Origin: Candidatus Omnitrophota bacterium
Lineage (GTDB): Bacteria > Omnitrophota > Gorgyraeia > Aquiviventales > Aquiviventaceae
Assembly: GCA_016190215.1 (NCBI GenBank)
Contig: JACPRA010000024.1
Span: 1-58,503, forward strand
DNA: 58,503 nt
Direction: 5' to 3'
Below, piece after piece: positions 1 through 11,666 of this stretch. The first letter of the stretch is position 1; the number at the start of each line of letters is the position of its first letter. Below the pieces are notes generated by a model that was given only the letters and a program-made list of their open reading frames with translations, ran no database searches and was not told where the DNA came from. The translations under genes were made by a program, and so were the position numbers.

Positions 1-598
1 CCAGAGGATCTGCCACCCGCCCGCGCCCAGCACCCGGGCCGCCTGCTCCTCGTCGGTGCCCTGCGCCTCCATCAGCGGGATCAGCTCGCGCGCCACAAAG
101 GGCACCGTCACGAAGATCGTCGCCAGCACGATGCCCGGCACCGCGAAGATGATCTTGATGTGGTGCTCGGCCAGCCAGGGCCCCCACCACCCGTGCAAGC
201 CGAAGAGCAGGACATAGAGGAGGCCGGACACCACCGGCGAGACGGAAAACGGTAAGTCAATCAACGTCGTCAGCAGCGATTTTCCGGGAAATTGGAACTT
301 GGCGATCGCCCACGCGGCAGCGATGCCGAAGACGACGTTCGCCGGCACCGCGATAGCGGTGACCAGCAGCGTCAGGCGGATCGCCGAGAGCGCCTCCGGC
401 TCCACCAAGGCCGCCAGGTAGGCCTGCCAGCCGCGCCTGAGGGCTTCCGTCGCCACCACCGCCAGCGGGACCACCAGGATGAGCCCCAGCCAGGCCACCA
501 CGAGGGCGATCAAGACGGCGCGGACCACCGTCGGCTCCGTCGAGCGGGATGCCGCGGCCTTCGCCGGCTCTGTGCTCAACCGCGTCGCGCCGGCCATC
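1..598 (-). CDS. cysW: Sulfate/thiosulfate ABC transporter permease CysW (partial, runs off window start)
   Basis: Own minus-strand translation from ATG at ~598: [13 protein letters not shown]...[36 protein letters not shown]...; adjacent to cysT and sbp. The listed ORF 257-697 is in the wrong frame. Confidence 0.85.
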
Positions 599-1484
599 AG
601 CCGCTCGCCCGCCGGGCGCTCCAGCGCTGCAGCCGGTTGATGAGCCACAGCAGCGTGAATGAGCTGACCAGCATGACCACCCCGATGGCGGTGGCACCCG
701 CGTAGTCGTATTGTTCGAGCTTGGTGATGATGAGCAAGGGGGCGATTTCCGTTTTCATGGGCATGTTGCCGGCAATGAACACCACGGAGCCGTATTCTCC
801 GACCGCGCGGGCGAAGGCCAGCGTCGTGCCGGTGAGCAATGCCGGCCAAACCTCAGGCAGCATCACCCGCGTCACCGTCTGCCAGCGGCCGGCTCCGAGG
901 CTGGCGGCGGCTTCTTCGATTTCCACGTCCAGGTCTTGCAGCACCGGCTGCACGGTGCGCACCACGAACGGCAGGCTGATGAACATCAGCGCGATGACCA
1001 CCCCAAGCGGGGTGAAGGCAGCGCGGATGCCCCAGGGGGCCAACCACTGCCCGATCCATCCGTTGGGCGCCAACACCGCCGTCAGCGTGATGCCGGCGAC
1101 GGCCGTGGGCAGCGCAAAGGGGAGATCCACCAAGGCATCCAGCAGGCGGCGGCCGGGAAACCGGTAGCGCACCAGCACCCATGCAATGAGCAGCCCGGCC
1201 GCCGCGTTCACAAGCGCGGCCAGGAACGAGGCGCCGAAGCTCAACCGGTAGGCCGCCAGCGCCCGCGGTTCCGTGGCGACTTGCCAGAAGCCGTCCCAGC
1301 CCAGCGCACTAGCTTTCAAAAACGCCGCGGAAATCGGCAGCAGCACCAGCAGGCTCAGGTAGGTGAGGGTAATCCCCATCGCCAACCCAAACCCCGGCAG
1401 CACGCTGTGCCGCCTGTGAAGGCGCGGCCGATGCCTGGCGCTTTCCTTATCAGGGTTGATAGATTTGGTCAAAGATTCCACCAT
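597..1484 (-). CDS. cysT: Sulfate ABC transporter permease CysT/CysU
   Basis: [32 protein letters not shown]...[23 protein letters not shown]; likely start MVESLTKS rather than the longer ORF start. Confidence 0.9.
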   Translation of the reverse strand: MVESLTKSINPDKESARHRPRLHRRHSVLPGFGLAMGITLTYLSLLVLLPISAAFLKASALGWDGFWQVATEPRALAAYRLSFGASFLAALVNAAAGLLIAWVLVRYRFPGRRLLDALVDLPFALPTAVAGITLTAVLAPNGWIGQWLAPWGIRAAFTPLGVVIALMFISLPFVVRTVQPVLQDLDVEIEEAAASLGAGRWQTVTRVMLPEVWPALLTGTTLAFARAVGEYGSVVFIAGNMPMKTEIAPLLIITKLEQYDYAGATAIGVVMLVSSFTLLWLINRLQRWSARRASG

Positions 1485-2463
1485 CGTTGAAGTGCGTCTG
1501 CTGCGCCTGCTCCCAACTCCCGAAGAGCTCATCGAGCGTGAAGAGCGCAATCGGCGGGAACTGCGCCGCATATGTCGCCGCCACCGATTTGAGCCGGGGA
1601 CGGTAATAATGCTTCGCGGCGATCTCCTGCCCTGCCTCGGAATAGAGGTAGTCCAGATAGGCTTGCGCCAGGGCGCGCGTCCCGCGCCGATCCACCACCG
1701 TGTCCACCAGCGCCACCGGCGGCTCCGCCAGGATGCTGACGGAGGGGGCGATCACGTCCACCCGCCCCTCGCCCAGCTCCCGCGCCGCAAGCAGCGCCTC
1801 GTTCTCCCACGCGATGAGGACGTCGCCGATCCCGCGCTCGACGAAGGTGACCGTGGCGCCCCGCGCCCCGGTGTCGAGCACCGGCACATTCCGGTACAGC
1901 GCCGTGACGAACGCGTTCGCCTTCGCCTCGTCCCGGCCGGATTGCTTCAGGGCATAGCCCCACGCCGCCAGGTAGTTCCACCGCGCCCCGCCGGAGGTCT
2001 TCGGGTTGGGCGTGATAACCGACACGCCGGGGCGCACCAGGTCGTTCCAGTCCTTGATCTGCTTTGGATTCCCTTTGCGGACAAGGAACACGATGGTGGA
2101 CGTGTACGGGGTGCTGTGGTCGGGAAGCCGGCGCTGCCACTCCTTCGGCAGCAGCCCCGATTTTTGGCTGATGGCATCAATGTCGGAGGCCAAGGCCAAG
2201 GTCACGACATCCGCCTCCAGCCCGTCAATGACGGCGCGCGCCTGCTTACCGGAGCCGCCGTGCGATTGATCCACCGTCACGTCCTCGCCGGTTTGGCTCT
2301 TCCAGTAGGCGGCGAAGGCGGCGTTATAGTCCTGGTAGAGCTCACGGGTCGGATCGTACGAGGCGTTCAAGAGCGCCCGGCCCGGCTTCGCCCACGCTGC
2401 CGATGCCATTCCAACGCTCATGGCGATGACGAGGCCGATGCGCGCCCACCGGTCAGATCGCAT
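1450..2463 (-). CDS. sbp: Periplasmic sulfate-binding protein
   Basis: [68 protein letters not shown]; signal peptide after [10 protein letters not shown]. Confidence 0.92.
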   Translation of the reverse strand: MRSDRWARIGLVIAMSVGMASAAWAKPGRALLNASYDPTRELYQDYNAAFAAYWKSQTGEDVTVDQSHGGSGKQARAVIDGLEADVVTLALASDIDAISQKSGLLPKEWQRRLPDHSTPYTSTIVFLVRKGNPKQIKDWNDLVRPGVSVITPNPKTSGGARWNYLAAWGYALKQSGRDEAKANAFVTALYRNVPVLDTGARGATVTFVERGIGDVLIAWENEALLAARELGEGRVDVIAPSVSILAEPPVALVDTVVDRRGTRALAQAYLDYLYSEAGQEIAAKHYYRPRLKSVAATYAAQFPPIALFTLDELFGSWEQAQQTHFNDGGIFDQIYQP

Positions 2464-2920
2464 AGACGAGCACCTTCTTTTGCTCCTGCTGCAGGCGCTC
2501 GGTCCGGCGCAGCACATCCGCCAGGCTTTCGCGATCCAAGATCGCCGCGGTCGCATCCCGCACTTCCTTCATCACCGCGCGGATGCCGCAGGTGGCCTCA
2601 TCGTCGCACTCGTCGCATTTTTGGTACGACCGGTGGCTGACGCACGGCAGCGGGGCCAGCGGCCCATCCAGCGCCCGCATCACTTCCCCGAAGCTGATCG
2701 CCTCCGGCCGGCGCGCCAGGAAATAGCCCCCGCCTTTGCCCTTCTTGCTCTGCAGCAGGCCGGCATTCTTGAGCTCGAGCAGGATCATCTCCAAGAATTT
2801 CTTGGGGATCTGCTCCTGCTCGGCCAAGGCCGAGATCAAGACTGGGTGCGTGTCCTGATGCCTGGCCAACGCGAGGAGCGCCCGGAGCGCGTATTTGGAC
2901 TTCTTTGAAAGCATTTGCAT
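2453..2920 (-). CDS. Rrf2-family transcriptional regulator
   Basis: [17 protein letters not shown]...[56 protein letters not shown] with the 3-Cys effector region. Confidence 0.92.
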   Translation of the reverse strand: MQMLSKKSKYALRALLALARHQDTHPVLISALAEQEQIPKKFLEMILLELKNAGLLQSKKGKGGGYFLARRPEAISFGEVMRALDGPLAPLPCVSHRSYQKCDECDDEATCGIRAVMKEVRDATAAILDRESLADVLRRTERLQQEQKKVLVYAI

Positions 2921-2922
2921 TG

Positions 2923-2974
2923 TCTATACTCCCTATAGGAATAGTAGTCTATACAACACAGCCTGCCCTGTCAA
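2923..2974 (-). promoter_or_regulatory. Promoter/operator of the Rrf2 gene: TTGACA (2974-2969), TATAGA (2953-2948), palindromic core CCTATAGG
   Basis: Direct read; direct repeat GTCTATAC at 2922-2929 and 2947-2954; near-palindrome ATTCCTATAGGGA between them. Confidence 0.55.
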
Positions 2975-2981
2975 GGGGGTT

Positions 2982-4658
2982 TTAGTGGGGTTTTACCAGA
3001 GCGCGAGAGAGAAGTTCGCGCGCATGCGCCAGCGCATCATCAAGCTGGCTGAAGACGCGCTCTTCCCCGATCTGCGAAAGCAGGCCGGATTTTTCCAGGG
3101 CGATCCTCGGCTGCGCCTGCACGTCGGACAAGAGAAACGGCACATGGTGCTTCAGGGAGCTGTGATGCTGTTCGCGCAGCACTTGCAGCCCGGTCGCATC
3201 CATGGCCGGCACCTGGCGCATCCGCAGGATGCGCACCTTGGGCGCCTGGCTGACGATGCTCATGGCCTCCTTGAACTTGTAGGAGGCGCCGAAGAAAAAC
3301 GGGCCGGTGATTTCGTAGACTTCCACCCCGGGCGGCACGCGGCGCGTGCCGATGGCGTTGGGATCGTCCACGTCCTCCTCATCCACGAACTCGCTGGTGA
3401 CGACTTCGACGTTCGTCACTTGCGCCATCCGCCACATGAAGAGGAACGCGGAGAGCACCATGCCCACCTGGATCGCCACCGTCAGGTCCACCAGCACCGT
3501 CAGGCCGAAGGTGGCCAGCAGCACCGCCACGTCGCTGCGCGGGCTCTTCAGCAGCGTGGCGAACGAATGCCATTCGCTCATGTTGTAGGCGACCACCAGC
3601 AGGATCGCGGCCAGACACGGCAGCGGGATCAAGACCACCCAGCGCCCGACGCACAGCAGGATCAGGAAGAGGACCAGCACGTGCACGATGCCGGCCACCG
3701 GCGTGCGGCCGCCGTTGTGCACGTTGGTGGCGGTGCGGGCGATCGCGCCGGTGGCCGGGATGCCCCCGAAGATCGGCGAGCAGATATTGGCCACGCCTTG
3801 CGCCACCAGCTCCATGTTGGAGCGGTGCTTCCCGCCGATCATGCCGTCCGACACCACCGCGGACAACAGCGCTTCAATCCCGGCCAAGAGCGCGATCGTC
3901 ATCGCGCTGGGCATCAACGCCCGGATCGCCCGCAAGCTCACGGGCGGAAGGGTTGGGGCCGGCAACAGATGGGGGATCGCCCCGAACCGGCTGCCGATCG
4001 TCTCCACCGGCAGATGCCACCACTGCACCACGACGGTCGCCACCACCAGCGCGACCAGCGGGCCGGGGACGCGGCGGGATACCCGCTTCCAGAGCAGGAT
4101 GAGCAGCAGCGAACCGAGCGTGACCGCCCCGGCCCAGGGATTCCAGTGCGCCAGCGCGTAGCGGTAGGCCCCCCATTGGGCGAGAAATTCCGCCGGCACG
4201 GACGCGAGCTGCAGCCCCAACGCGTCTTTGACCTGGCCGGAACCGATGATGAGCGCGATCCCGCTCGTGAACCCGACGATCACCGGGTACGGGATGAACT
4301 TGATCGCCGACCCGAAGCGGGCGATCCCCATGATCACGAGAATCACCCCCGCCATCAGCGTGGCGATTTGCAGCCCGACCAGGCCGTACTGCTGCACGAT
4401 GTGCGCCACGATCACGACGAACGCGCCGGTGGGCCCGCCGATCTGCACCCGGCTGCCGCCCAGGACGGAGATGATGAACCCGCCGATGATCGCGGTGAAA
4501 ATCCCCCGCTCGGGAGAGACGCCGGAGGCGATGGCAAACGCGATCGCCAGGGGCAAGGAGACGATGCCGACGATCAGCCCGGCCAGGAGGTCCGAAAAAA
4601 ATTGCTCGCGCGTGTAGCCGCGCAGGGTGGTGAAGAGTTTCGGTTTGAGGATAGGCAT
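2982..4658 (-). CDS. SulP-family sulfate permease with C-terminal STAS domain
   Basis: [65 protein letters not shown]-like C-terminus. Confidence 0.93.
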   Translation of the reverse strand: MPILKPKLFTTLRGYTREQFFSDLLAGLIVGIVSLPLAIAFAIASGVSPERGIFTAIIGGFIISVLGGSRVQIGGPTGAFVVIVAHIVQQYGLVGLQIATLMAGVILVIMGIARFGSAIKFIPYPVIVGFTSGIALIIGSGQVKDALGLQLASVPAEFLAQWGAYRYALAHWNPWAGAVTLGSLLLILLWKRVSRRVPGPLVALVVATVVVQWWHLPVETIGSRFGAIPHLLPAPTLPPVSLRAIRALMPSAMTIALLAGIEALLSAVVSDGMIGGKHRSNMELVAQGVANICSPIFGGIPATGAIARTATNVHNGGRTPVAGIVHVLVLFLILLCVGRWVVLIPLPCLAAILLVVAYNMSEWHSFATLLKSPRSDVAVLLATFGLTVLVDLTVAIQVGMVLSAFLFMWRMAQVTNVEVVTSEFVDEEDVDDPNAIGTRRVPPGVEVYEITGPFFFGASYKFKEAMSIVSQAPKVRILRMRQVPAMDATGLQVLREQHHSSLKHHVPFLLSDVQAQPRIALEKSGLLSQIGEERVFSQLDDALAHARELLSRALVKPH

Positions 4659-4727
4659 GTTGAAGGCGAGCCGGTCACACGTTCCGCGCGCTGGGAAGAG
4701 AGTTGGGTGGTTTCGGGTCCGAACGGT

Positions 4728-6521
<1,794 letters not shown>

Positions 6522-6532
6522 GGGAACTGATT

Positions 6533-6561
6533 AGTATACGCTTGGTTTTGCCGGTCGTCAA
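6533..6561 (-). promoter_or_regulatory. Sigma70 promoter TTGACG-N17-TATACT upstream of the siroheme reductase
   Basis: -35 at 6561-6556, -10 at 6538-6533, spacer 17. Confidence 0.65.
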
Positions 6562-6587
6562 TCACTCAGCGACGGTGCTGTGGGCAG

Positions 6588-6726
6588 CGGGTCCTGCCGC
6601 TTCGCGACCTCCGCCGGGGGCGGCGGAGGCCTCCCGCTTCGCGTCACCCGCTACCTTAGCCCTGAACAAGAACAAGTACCAGGCACTTGACTGAAGCCGA
6701 CGGGCTGTCGCAGGCGGCAGGACCCG
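6588..6726. repeat. Palindromic intergenic element: 13-bp inverted repeat ends plus internal 9-bp hairpin
   Basis: CGGGTCCTGCCGC (6588-6600) vs GCGGCAGGACCCG (6714-6726); CCTCCGCCG-GGGG-CGGCGGAGG (6608-6629). Confidence 0.7.
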
Positions 6727-6735
6727 TGGCCAGAG

Positions 6736-7152
6736 TTAGAGTGAGGTGGGGATAGGAGGGACGGGGACGAAGCGGAGGTCTTGGGGGTCGGCGATCAGGA
6801 GAAAGGGCATGCCGAATTGCTGCAGGTCGGTGAGCTGCCAGGTGGCCTGGCGGCGTTCGGGCTGCAGGCGCAGGCCGGCGTCGCCTCCGCTCACCAAATG
6901 CACGACGCCTTCCCCGGAATCGTCCACCCGACGCGCTACCGCGGGAATACAGCGGCCGATGAGCGTCCACCCGGTGACGGCGTACCACTGCGGATGCCCG
7001 GGCGTATCATGCTCGAGCCGCACGTGCGTCACCGACTGCGGCGGCTCCAGGTCGTGGAAGACCCGCAGCTCCACCGCCTCGCAGTTCGGGTTGGGGGCAA
7101 TTTCCAGCGTCAGCATCGGCTCTATCTTGCCGATGCGCGCCGGAGCTGTCAA
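6736..7152 (-). CDS. Hypothetical protein, last gene of the nrf operon
   Basis: Overlaps the nrfA stop by 4 bp; in-frame 138 aa; no family recognised. Confidence 0.65.
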   Translation of the reverse strand: MTAPARIGKIEPMLTLEIAPNPNCEAVELRVFHDLEPPQSVTHVRLEHDTPGHPQWYAVTGWTLIGRCIPAVARRVDDSGEGVVHLVSGGDAGLRLQPERRQATWQLTDLQQFGMPFLLIADPQDLRFVPVPPIPTSL

Positions 7153-8489
7153 TCCGTTGGTTTCGCCTTCGGTGCGTCCTGCGCCGCCACCTGGCCCTGC
7201 CGGGCGTAATCAATGGCTTCCGCGAGAATGCGGGCCGACTCTTGGGGCGCGTGGAACCCCATCGAGTTTTCAGCCGAGACGAAATCCAGGCGGAATTGGG
7301 CCTTGCGCTGGAGTGCCAAGGCGGCCTCCAGGTCGCGCGTGTCCGCCCCGCGCGCCTTGGCGGCGGCAATCGCATCCAGCAAGTCGAGCAGTGCTGCCTC
7401 GCCGCGGTCCAGCAGGGCGCGGGTGCGGCCTTGAATGGTCTCGACCCGCTCCAGCATCTCCCCTTCGGTGGCGTGATGGCATTGCAGGCAGGCCCGCGAG
7501 AGGTTCAGCAAGGGGCTGCGGATGTGGTGATCCGTCACCTTCACCGCTCCCTGCCGGTAATAGGGCATGTGGCAGTCGGCGCAGGCCACCCCGCTCTTGG
7601 CATGGATGCCTTGGTTCCACATCTCGAACTCCGGGTGCTGCGCCTTCAGGACCCGCGCGCCGGTTTCCGCGTGCGTCCAGTCTGTGAAACCCTGCGCGTC
7701 GTAATAGGCCTCGATCTGCTCGACCTTCAGGCCGTTGTGCCAGGGATAGGTGAGCATCTTCTCCGCCCCTTTGAAGTAGTACTCGACGTGGCACTGGCCG
7801 CAGACGAACGTGCGCATTTCCTGGCGGGTCGCCATCGTGTTCGGATCGTAATTCCGAATGCCCTCGGCCGCCTTGACCAGCTTGATGGCGTTCAGGAACC
7901 CCGGCCGCGTCACGCGCAATTGCATCGTCTGCGGGTCATGGCAGTCCACGCAGGCAATGGGGGAGGAGGCATGCTGCCACGCCTCCTGCAGCGGCATCGC
8001 GTTGACCTTCGCGAATCCCGCCTGCAGATCGCCTTGCCCAAGCGTTTCGTAGACGTGCTTGATCCCGCCCGCGTGGCACTGCAAGCACGCCCCCGGCTGC
8101 TTGAACTGGCGGGTGCGCAAGGTGAGCTGCTGGTCCTCCAGCGAATAGGCATGCCCGCGCTCTTCGCGGTACTCCACGCCGAAGGCATAGCCGGCGAAAA
8201 TGCGCCGCCAGGCCGGATCGGCATCCAGCTTGGAAAACGCCTCGCTGCCGCCGTAGCGCGTGCGTTCGGTGTCCACGGTGCGGCGGTACCCGTCGTACTC
8301 GCGGGGAAAGTTCTTGCCCCACTCGGCCGGATCGGTGGTCGCCTCGGTCAGCTCGGCGAGCTTCACGACGCGCTGGCGGCCTTCCTGCTTGCGCTCCGCG
8401 ATGTTGAGGAGCAGCGCCGTGACTCCCGCCGTGGCCGCCGAGGTCAGCGCGATGATCGCCAAGTATACCCAGGGTTTCCGCATCCGCAA
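7149..8489 (-). CDS. nrfA: Ammonia-forming pentaheme cytochrome c nitrite reductase
   Basis: CGQCHVEYYF, LKAQHPEFE, CADCHMPY, VTDHHIRSPL and five CXXCH motifs (CLQCH, CVDCH, CGQCH, CADCH, CLQCH). Confidence 0.95.
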   Translation of the reverse strand: MRMRKPWVYLAIIALTSAATAGVTALLLNIAERKQEGRQRVVKLAELTEATTDPAEWGKNFPREYDGYRRTVDTERTRYGGSEAFSKLDADPAWRRIFAGYAFGVEYREERGHAYSLEDQQLTLRTRQFKQPGACLQCHAGGIKHVYETLGQGDLQAGFAKVNAMPLQEAWQHASSPIACVDCHDPQTMQLRVTRPGFLNAIKLVKAAEGIRNYDPNTMATRQEMRTFVCGQCHVEYYFKGAEKMLTYPWHNGLKVEQIEAYYDAQGFTDWTHAETGARVLKAQHPEFEMWNQGIHAKSGVACADCHMPYYRQGAVKVTDHHIRSPLLNLSRACLQCHHATEGEMLERVETIQGRTRALLDRGEAALLDLLDAIAAAKARGADTRDLEAALALQRKAQFRLDFVSAENSMGFHAPQESARILAEAIDYARQGQVAAQDAPKAKPTD

Positions 8490-8498
8490 CGACTCCTG

Positions 8499-8960
8499 TT
8501 AATCCAGCGCCATGTGGCCCACCGACCGGTGGCACTGCGTGCAGCGGGCTTCCCCGCGCTCCACATCGCGGTGGGCGGCGATGTCCTGCACCAGGGCCTG
8601 GTGGCACTCGACGCAGTTGTGCTGCAATGTCGCCAAGTTGCTCTGGCGGATCCGGATCGGCTCGCGGAAGTTCTGCAAGGTAAACGCCTTGGAATGGTGC
8701 CAGCCGTTGTCCATCTTCACCAGGTATTTATCCGGGAACACATGCGGCACGTGGCAATCGTTGCAGGTCGCCACCGTGTGATGGCTCGCTTTCACCCAGG
8801 AGTCGTACTGCTCCTGCATGATGTGGCAGTTCATGCACGCCGCGGGATCATTGCTCAGATAGGCCAGCCCATCCGCGTAGCGAAAGGTAAAGAGGCCCAC
8901 GCCCAGCCCGATCCCGACCGAGATGCACACCGCCCAGGGAACCCATCGCATCAGCCGCAA
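8499..8960 (-). CDS. nrfH: Cytochrome c nitrite reductase small subunit (tetraheme)
   Basis: N-terminal TM; CMNCH, CNDCH, CVECH, CTQCH; directly upstream of nrfA. Confidence 0.93.
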   Translation of the reverse strand: MRLMRWVPWAVCISVGIGLGVGLFTFRYADGLAYLSNDPAACMNCHIMQEQYDSWVKASHHTVATCNDCHVPHVFPDKYLVKMDNGWHHSKAFTLQNFREPIRIRQSNLATLQHNCVECHQALVQDIAAHRDVERGEARCTQCHRSVGHMALD

Positions 8961-10195
8961 TCTTGTCCTTGCATCACCCGTTGTTTGGCCGCGTGATGAT
9001 GGCGCTCAAACGCCTCGGGATCGGCGGGGCGCAGCACCAACGGCAGCGCAAACCCGATCCAGCCGAGCGCCGCCGCCAGCCAACTGATCGACGCGGCGGC
9101 CAGCCACCCGAAAAATCGCGGCGGATCCAGATCCGCTCCCACGCGCATGGCCGCGGCGCCGAGGATGCCGACGGCGACCAACCGCACCACCCACAACGGC
9201 CGGCGCAAGCGCTGGGCCTGGCCGGTGTGGCTGAGCACGACCATGGTGGCCACGGCGAACGTCATCAAGCTCACCCCGCCCAGCAAGGTGACATGCAGCC
9301 AAGCCACGCGATAGCGCGGGAAGATGCCCGCCCCCCACAACCCGCCCATGAGGCACCAGAGCGCGATCCACACCAGCCACGCGTAGGTGTCGCGGACCGC
9401 CGGCGGGCGCCACGGCTGCGTGGTCATGCCCAGCTCGGCCGTCACCACGGCCGCGCGCAGCAGGTACGCCGGCCCGAGCCGCCCGAGACCTTCCATGATG
9501 AAACTGAACCCGAGCAGCGCGCCGGCCATGCCATGCCAGGCCAGCCGCTGCACCCGCCGGCGCGCCAGGCGCTGAGGATCCGTCAGCGCACCCGCCGACA
9601 CGAACGCGCCGCGGCCCAAGAGGCGCGGGATGAGAAACCCGCCCACCCCCATGATGACGGCCAAGAGCCATCCTTGCTGGGCCAGCGGCCGGCCGATCGC
9701 CGCCGCCCACGGGGGCGCCACGCCGGCCTGCGAAGCGGCCAGGCACCCCAGCCCGGCGATGCCGAGCCCCAAACCGATCGGCACCCAGACCAGCTCCATG
9801 GCCGGGGCCGGACGCCCGGCGCGGCGCAGGAGCCGGCGGCCTGCGAATACCAAGAGTAGCGCAAAGAGACCGATGAGGCAACCGGACGCCGCCGGCCACC
9901 ACCCCAGGCTCAACGCAACGGCCTGCGCGGCCAGCACGGCGAAGAGACCGCCCAGCTCCATCGTCGACGCCGGCGGCGCCTCCGTAAAGCGCGGCAAGGC
10001 CGTCATTAAAAACCCGGCCACGAAACAGCTCATGAACAGCCCGGTCTGCACGGAGGCGTGAAAGAAGGCGGAGGAGGCCTCGGACCAGTGCAGCGCGTAG
10101 CCCAGCCAATGCCCCACTCCCAGGCACCCCCACACGGCGCCGAGCGGGAACAACAGCCGGAACGGCTCCCGGCGGCAATCAGCCCAGCGGATCAT
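8951..10195 (-). CDS. NnrS-family-like polytopic membrane protein
   Basis: Multiple TM helices; FMSCFVAGFLMTALPRFTEAPPAS resembles the NnrS motif region; overlaps nrfH. Confidence 0.65.
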   Translation of the reverse strand: MIRWADCRREPFRLLFPLGAVWGCLGVGHWLGYALHWSEASSAFFHASVQTGLFMSCFVAGFLMTALPRFTEAPPASTMELGGLFAVLAAQAVALSLGWWPAASGCLIGLFALLLVFAGRRLLRRAGRPAPAMELVWVPIGLGLGIAGLGCLAASQAGVAPPWAAAIGRPLAQQGWLLAVIMGVGGFLIPRLLGRGAFVSAGALTDPQRLARRRVQRLAWHGMAGALLGFSFIMEGLGRLGPAYLLRAAVVTAELGMTTQPWRPPAVRDTYAWLVWIALWCLMGGLWGAGIFPRYRVAWLHVTLLGGVSLMTFAVATMVVLSHTGQAQRLRRPLWVVRLVAVGILGAAAMRVGADLDPPRFFGWLAAASISWLAAALGWIGFALPLVLRPADPEAFERHHHAAKQRVMQGQDCG

Positions 10196-11318
10196 CGAGC
10201 CGATTGGAGTCAGGCCCCCAGGCGCGAGGACGGTAGGCGCAGGCGGGATCCTCCGCGAGGTAATCGCCGGTGACGGCGTAGGCCCGCGCCCGGGACCCGC
10301 CGCAGACGCCGCGGAACTCGCACGCCCCGCAGCGGCCCTTCAACGCTCCAAGATCCCGAAGCTCGCGGAACACGGGCGCGTCCCGGTACACGTCGGCCAA
10401 GCGCGCCTGCCGAATGTTGCCGGCTGAGATCGGCAGGAACCCGCTGGGGCAGATGTCCCCGCGGCAGGACACAAACACGTGGCCCTTGCCGGCATTGACG
10501 GTCTGCGGCGCGGACTGGACGGATCGCGTGTGCGCGGCCGGGACCGGCGCGGCGGCATCGCCCTCCGAGGCGGCGCGCCGCTGTTGAAGAGCGTAGCGGC
10601 GGTAGGCCATGCCTTCGGTGATCTTGACGGTGAACGGGGCGCGGCGGGCCAGCGCATACACCTGGGCGAAGAGCTCTTCGCACTGCTGCGGGCTCAGGCC
10701 GGTGAGCGCGCTGCCCCGCCCGACCGGCACCAACACAAACACCTCCCAAAATACCACCCCCAGCCGCTCCACGCGCGCCATCAGGCTGGGGAAATCCTCA
10801 AAGAAATCCGCAGTCACCACGCTGTTGATCTGCAGCGGCAATCCGACCTGGTGGGCCCACTCCGCGGCCTGCATCACGAGATGGAAGGCGCCCGGCGCGC
10901 CGCGAAACCGGTCGTGCGCCTCCGGGGTGCCGGCATCGAGGCTGAGCGCCATCTGATCCAGGCCGGCGTCCTTCAAGCCGGCGACGGCATCGGCGGTCAG
11001 CCGCGGGGTGGCCGCCGGGATCGTGCCTACGCGCAGCCGCCGGGATTTGGCGTGCCGGATCAACGCGGGCAAATCGGGCCGCATGAGGGGATCGCCGCCG
11101 CTGAGCACCAACAGCGGCGCGCCCATGTCGGCGACCTGGTCCACAAGCTCCATACCCTCGGAGGTGGTCAGCTCATCGGGCAGCGGCAGCGGCTGCGCCG
11201 AGGCGCGGCAGTGCCCGCAAGCCAACGCGCATGCCCGCGTCGTTTCCCAAATGACGAGGAACGGCGTCCGGTCGAAATCCATCGCCCGCGGCATGCCGGG
11301 TCGGCCGTCAGTCATCAA
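10179..11318 (-). CDS. Radical SAM/SPASM protein (resembles TIGR04053 family)
   Basis: TTRACALACGHCRASA CX3CX2C motif; C-terminal CRGDICPSGFLP...GRCGACEFRGVCGGSRARAYAVTGDYLAEDPAC. Confidence 0.85.
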   Translation of the reverse strand: MMTDGRPGMPRAMDFDRTPFLVIWETTRACALACGHCRASAQPLPLPDELTTSEGMELVDQVADMGAPLLVLSGGDPLMRPDLPALIRHAKSRRLRVGTIPAATPRLTADAVAGLKDAGLDQMALSLDAGTPEAHDRFRGAPGAFHLVMQAAEWAHQVGLPLQINSVVTADFFEDFPSLMARVERLGVVFWEVFVLVPVGRGSALTGLSPQQCEELFAQVYALARRAPFTVKITEGMAYRRYALQQRRAASEGDAAAPVPAAHTRSVQSAPQTVNAGKGHVFVSCRGDICPSGFLPISAGNIRQARLADVYRDAPVFRELRDLGALKGRCGACEFRGVCGGSRARAYAVTGDYLAEDPACAYRPRAWGPDSNRLDDPLG

Positions 11319-11508
11319 AGGGCCACCCCCCGCCGTTGCGTGTGAAAACGCAGCGGCGCTCGAAGCAGGGCGCGTGCTTATCCAAGCAGTTGACGATCTT
11401 CCAATCGCCGTTCGCCGGCTTGATGAGAATCGCCCACGCCTCTCTGTCGAAAAATCGGCAATGCTTGGGCAGGTATTTCGCGGCGGGTTGCGCGGATTGA
11501 TTCGGCAT
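11308..11508 (-). CDS. Small 4-Cys protein, paralog of 27195-27392
   Basis: KYLPKHCRFFDREAWAILIKPANGDWKIVNCLDKHAPCFERRCVFTRNGGGWPF aligns without gaps to the second copy; start assigned at MPNQSAQ. Confidence 0.8.
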   Translation of the reverse strand: MPNQSAQPAAKYLPKHCRFFDREAWAILIKPANGDWKIVNCLDKHAPCFERRCVFTRNGGGWPFDD

Positions 11509-11548
11509 CGGCGACGTGAGCGGCGGTGGAATCATGGGTGTGGTGTAG

Positions 11549-11666
11549 GGTGAAGGGTCAACGGTGAAGGGAAAACAGAATCGGTACGCATAAGGCGGCC
11601 TATGTTGTTCTTCAAACCTTCACCCTTCACCGAGAGCGCCATAGAGTCATTAGGATAGGCGCTCTC
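11549..11666. repeat. Intergenic repeat cluster: GGTGAAGGG copies in both orientations plus hairpin GAGAGCGCC/GGCGCTCTC
   Basis: Two copies on + (about 11550-11559, 11563-11571), two inverted (about 11617-11631); 9-bp stem 11632-11640/11658-11666. Confidence 0.6.
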
